Made by a program: the position numbers and the translations under genes
Source: Candidatus Accumulibacter aalborgensis
Lineage (GTDB): Bacteria; Pseudomonadota; Gammaproteobacteria; Burkholderiales; Rhodocyclaceae
Reading direction: 5' to 3'
DNA: 53,343 bases
Assembly: GCF_900089955.1 (NCBI RefSeq)
Contig: NZ_FLQX01000109.1
Span: 1 to 53,343 of the forward strand
Notes under the pieces: model-generated
What the model saw: the letters and a program-made list of their open reading frames with translations, nothing else
What the model was told of the DNA's origin: nothing
The model's database searches: none
In this document: positions 52,448 to 53,343 of the stretch, piece after piece
Position numbering within the stretch: the stretch's first letter is position 1
Layout of the letters: every line of letters starts with the position of its first letter

Positions 52448-53343
52448 CCCCGTCTCCTTGCTCGTCCTCAGCGAGATCGGCAATCTGCTCAGCCAGAACC
52501 TCCTGTTCGCGGACCAACTCGGCGCGCAGTTCTTCCTCTGAAGGCAGGACGAGTTTGTACTTGGTCGCGAAAAGCTGTTCATTCCCGTGTAGCACCGAGT
52601 AGCGGACGACCGACTGGTCTTTCCGGGCGCACAGGATGATTCCGACGGTCGGATTGTCCTGCTCGCCGCGCCGCAGATCGTCGTACATGCGCACGTACAT
52701 GTCCATCTGGCCGATGTCCTGGTGCGTCAGTTCGTCGGTCTTCAGATCGAAGAGAACGAAACACTTGAGCAGGTAGTTGTAGAAAACGAGGTCGAGGTAG
52801 AAATCCTTCGACTCGGTGCTGATGCGCTGTTGGCGGGCGACAAAGGCAAAGCCCTTGCCAAGCTCCAGGAGAAACGACTGCAGATGGCCGATGAGCGCGT
52901 CTTCGAGACTCGATTCGAGCAGCTTGCCGGTGTTGGGCAGGCCGAGGAATTCCAGCATGACGGGATCGCGAACGAAATCGCGCGGGGTGAGTGCCAGCGC
53001 GCCAATTCTTGCGGCCGCTTCTTCGCGAACGGGTAGACGATCCTGGCTCGCCAGCAGGCGCTCGTAGTACAGCGTGCCGATCTGCCGGTCGAGCGCCCGC
53101 GTGCTCCAGTTCTGCTGGGCGGCTTCATTCATGTACCACAGGCGGGTATCGGCATCTTCGACGCGCAGAAGCGATCGGTAGTGGGTCCAGCTCAATTCGC
53201 GACGCAGTGCGTCGCGAATTGGAAACAATTGAAAAAACAGCCGCATGTGGCGCAGGTTTGTGACGTCGAAGCCCTTGCCGAACGAATAGCGTTTATCTGC
53301 CGCCCCGAGGACGTTCGGTCCAAGCGCAGGCGTATCGCGGCAG
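52437..53343 (-). CDS. DUF1016 / YhcG-type PD-(D/E)XK nuclease, 5' end outside window
   Basis: The frame is open to the right edge; 302 residues are visible. The upstream part reads RYSFGKGFDVTNLRHMRLFF, the conserved N-terminal DUF1016 helix pair. The C-terminal nuclease domain has FYLDLVFYNYLLKCFVLFDLK (Asp in YLDLVFY, Asp-Leu-Lys), the PD-(D/E)XK core of this family. Such genes commonly sit between hsdM and hsdS in type I systems, exactly as implied here. Its role there is not settled in my knowledge; it may be a structure-specific or regulatory nuclease. The stop lies inside hsdS by 11 bases. Confidence 0.85.
   Translation of the reverse strand, partial: CRDTPALGPNVLGAADKRYSFGKGFDVTNLRHMRLFFQLFPIRDALRRELSWTHYRSLLRVEDADTRLWYMNEAAQQNWSTRALDRQIGTLYYERLLASQDRLPVREEAAARIGALALTPRDFVRDPVMLEFLGLPNTGKLLESSLEDALIGHLQSFLLELGKGFAFVARQQRISTESKDFYLDLVFYNYLLKCFVLFDLKTDELTHQDIGQMDMYVRMYDDLRRGEQDNPTVGIILCARKDQSVVRYSVLHGNEQLFATKYKLVLPSEEELRAELVREQEVLAEQIADLAEDEQGDGDDR

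Overview
The window is GC-rich chromosomal DNA of a betaproteobacterium, most likely from the Rhodocyclales and plausibly an Accumulibacter-like polyphosphate organism. This rests on overall protein style, a PPK2 polyphosphate kinase plus two PPK2 relics, a PEP-CTERM exported protein and several c-di-GMP proteins. It is an inference from recognised families, not a database result. No rRNA, tRNA or CRISPR array was seen.

Layout. (1) 1-5.0 kb: right end of a defence island. brxD and brxHI are the last two genes of a type 2 BREX (Pgl) set, preceded by a nucleotidyl-cyclase-like gene and a partial unknown gene, both more AT-rich than the rest. (2) 5.1-19.5 kb: mostly housekeeping DNA: an Hpt/HD-GYP protein, tcdA, a diguanylate cyclase, uvrD, a quinone oxidoreductase/TAXI/ParA-like string, a secreted repeat protein, dnaE and a WbuC-type cupin. 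(3) 19.5-21.0 kb: a small AT-richer restriction-modification insert with a beta-class methyltransferase and a head-to-head PD-(D/E)XK nuclease that lacks a clear start. (4) 21.0-25.6 kb: PEP-CTERM protein, LysE exporter, lytic transglycosylase, parvulin lipoprotein and DUF1269 protein. (5) 25.6-38.9 kb: a block delimited by two broken PPK2 3' ends. It holds an RND efflux operon (adaptor, pump, outer-membrane factor), then a P3A proton ATPase - PPK2 - SulP transporter operon (SulP is frameshifted), and a CorA-family channel. (6) 38.8-41.6 kb: a MEDS sensor and GGDEF-EAL pair. (7) 41.8-46.6 kb: a tight four-gene operon in the dltA-dltB-dltC order (adenylating ligase, MBOAT, carrier protein) in which the fourth position is a PLP-dependent decarboxylase. 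(8) 47.0-53.3 kb: dtd, then part of a type I restriction system (hsdR, hsdS and a DUF1016 nuclease, running off the right edge). Two MITE-like elements flank hsdR, and one has split what was probably an ATGA hsdS/hsdR overlap.

The most unusual items are the Dlt-like operon with a decarboxylase, the MITE that separates hsdS from hsdR and now supplies the hsdR ribosome binding site, the PPK2 relics around the efflux/proton-pump block, the cyclase-like gene beside BREX, and the methyltransferase/nuclease pair with a missing nuclease 5' end.
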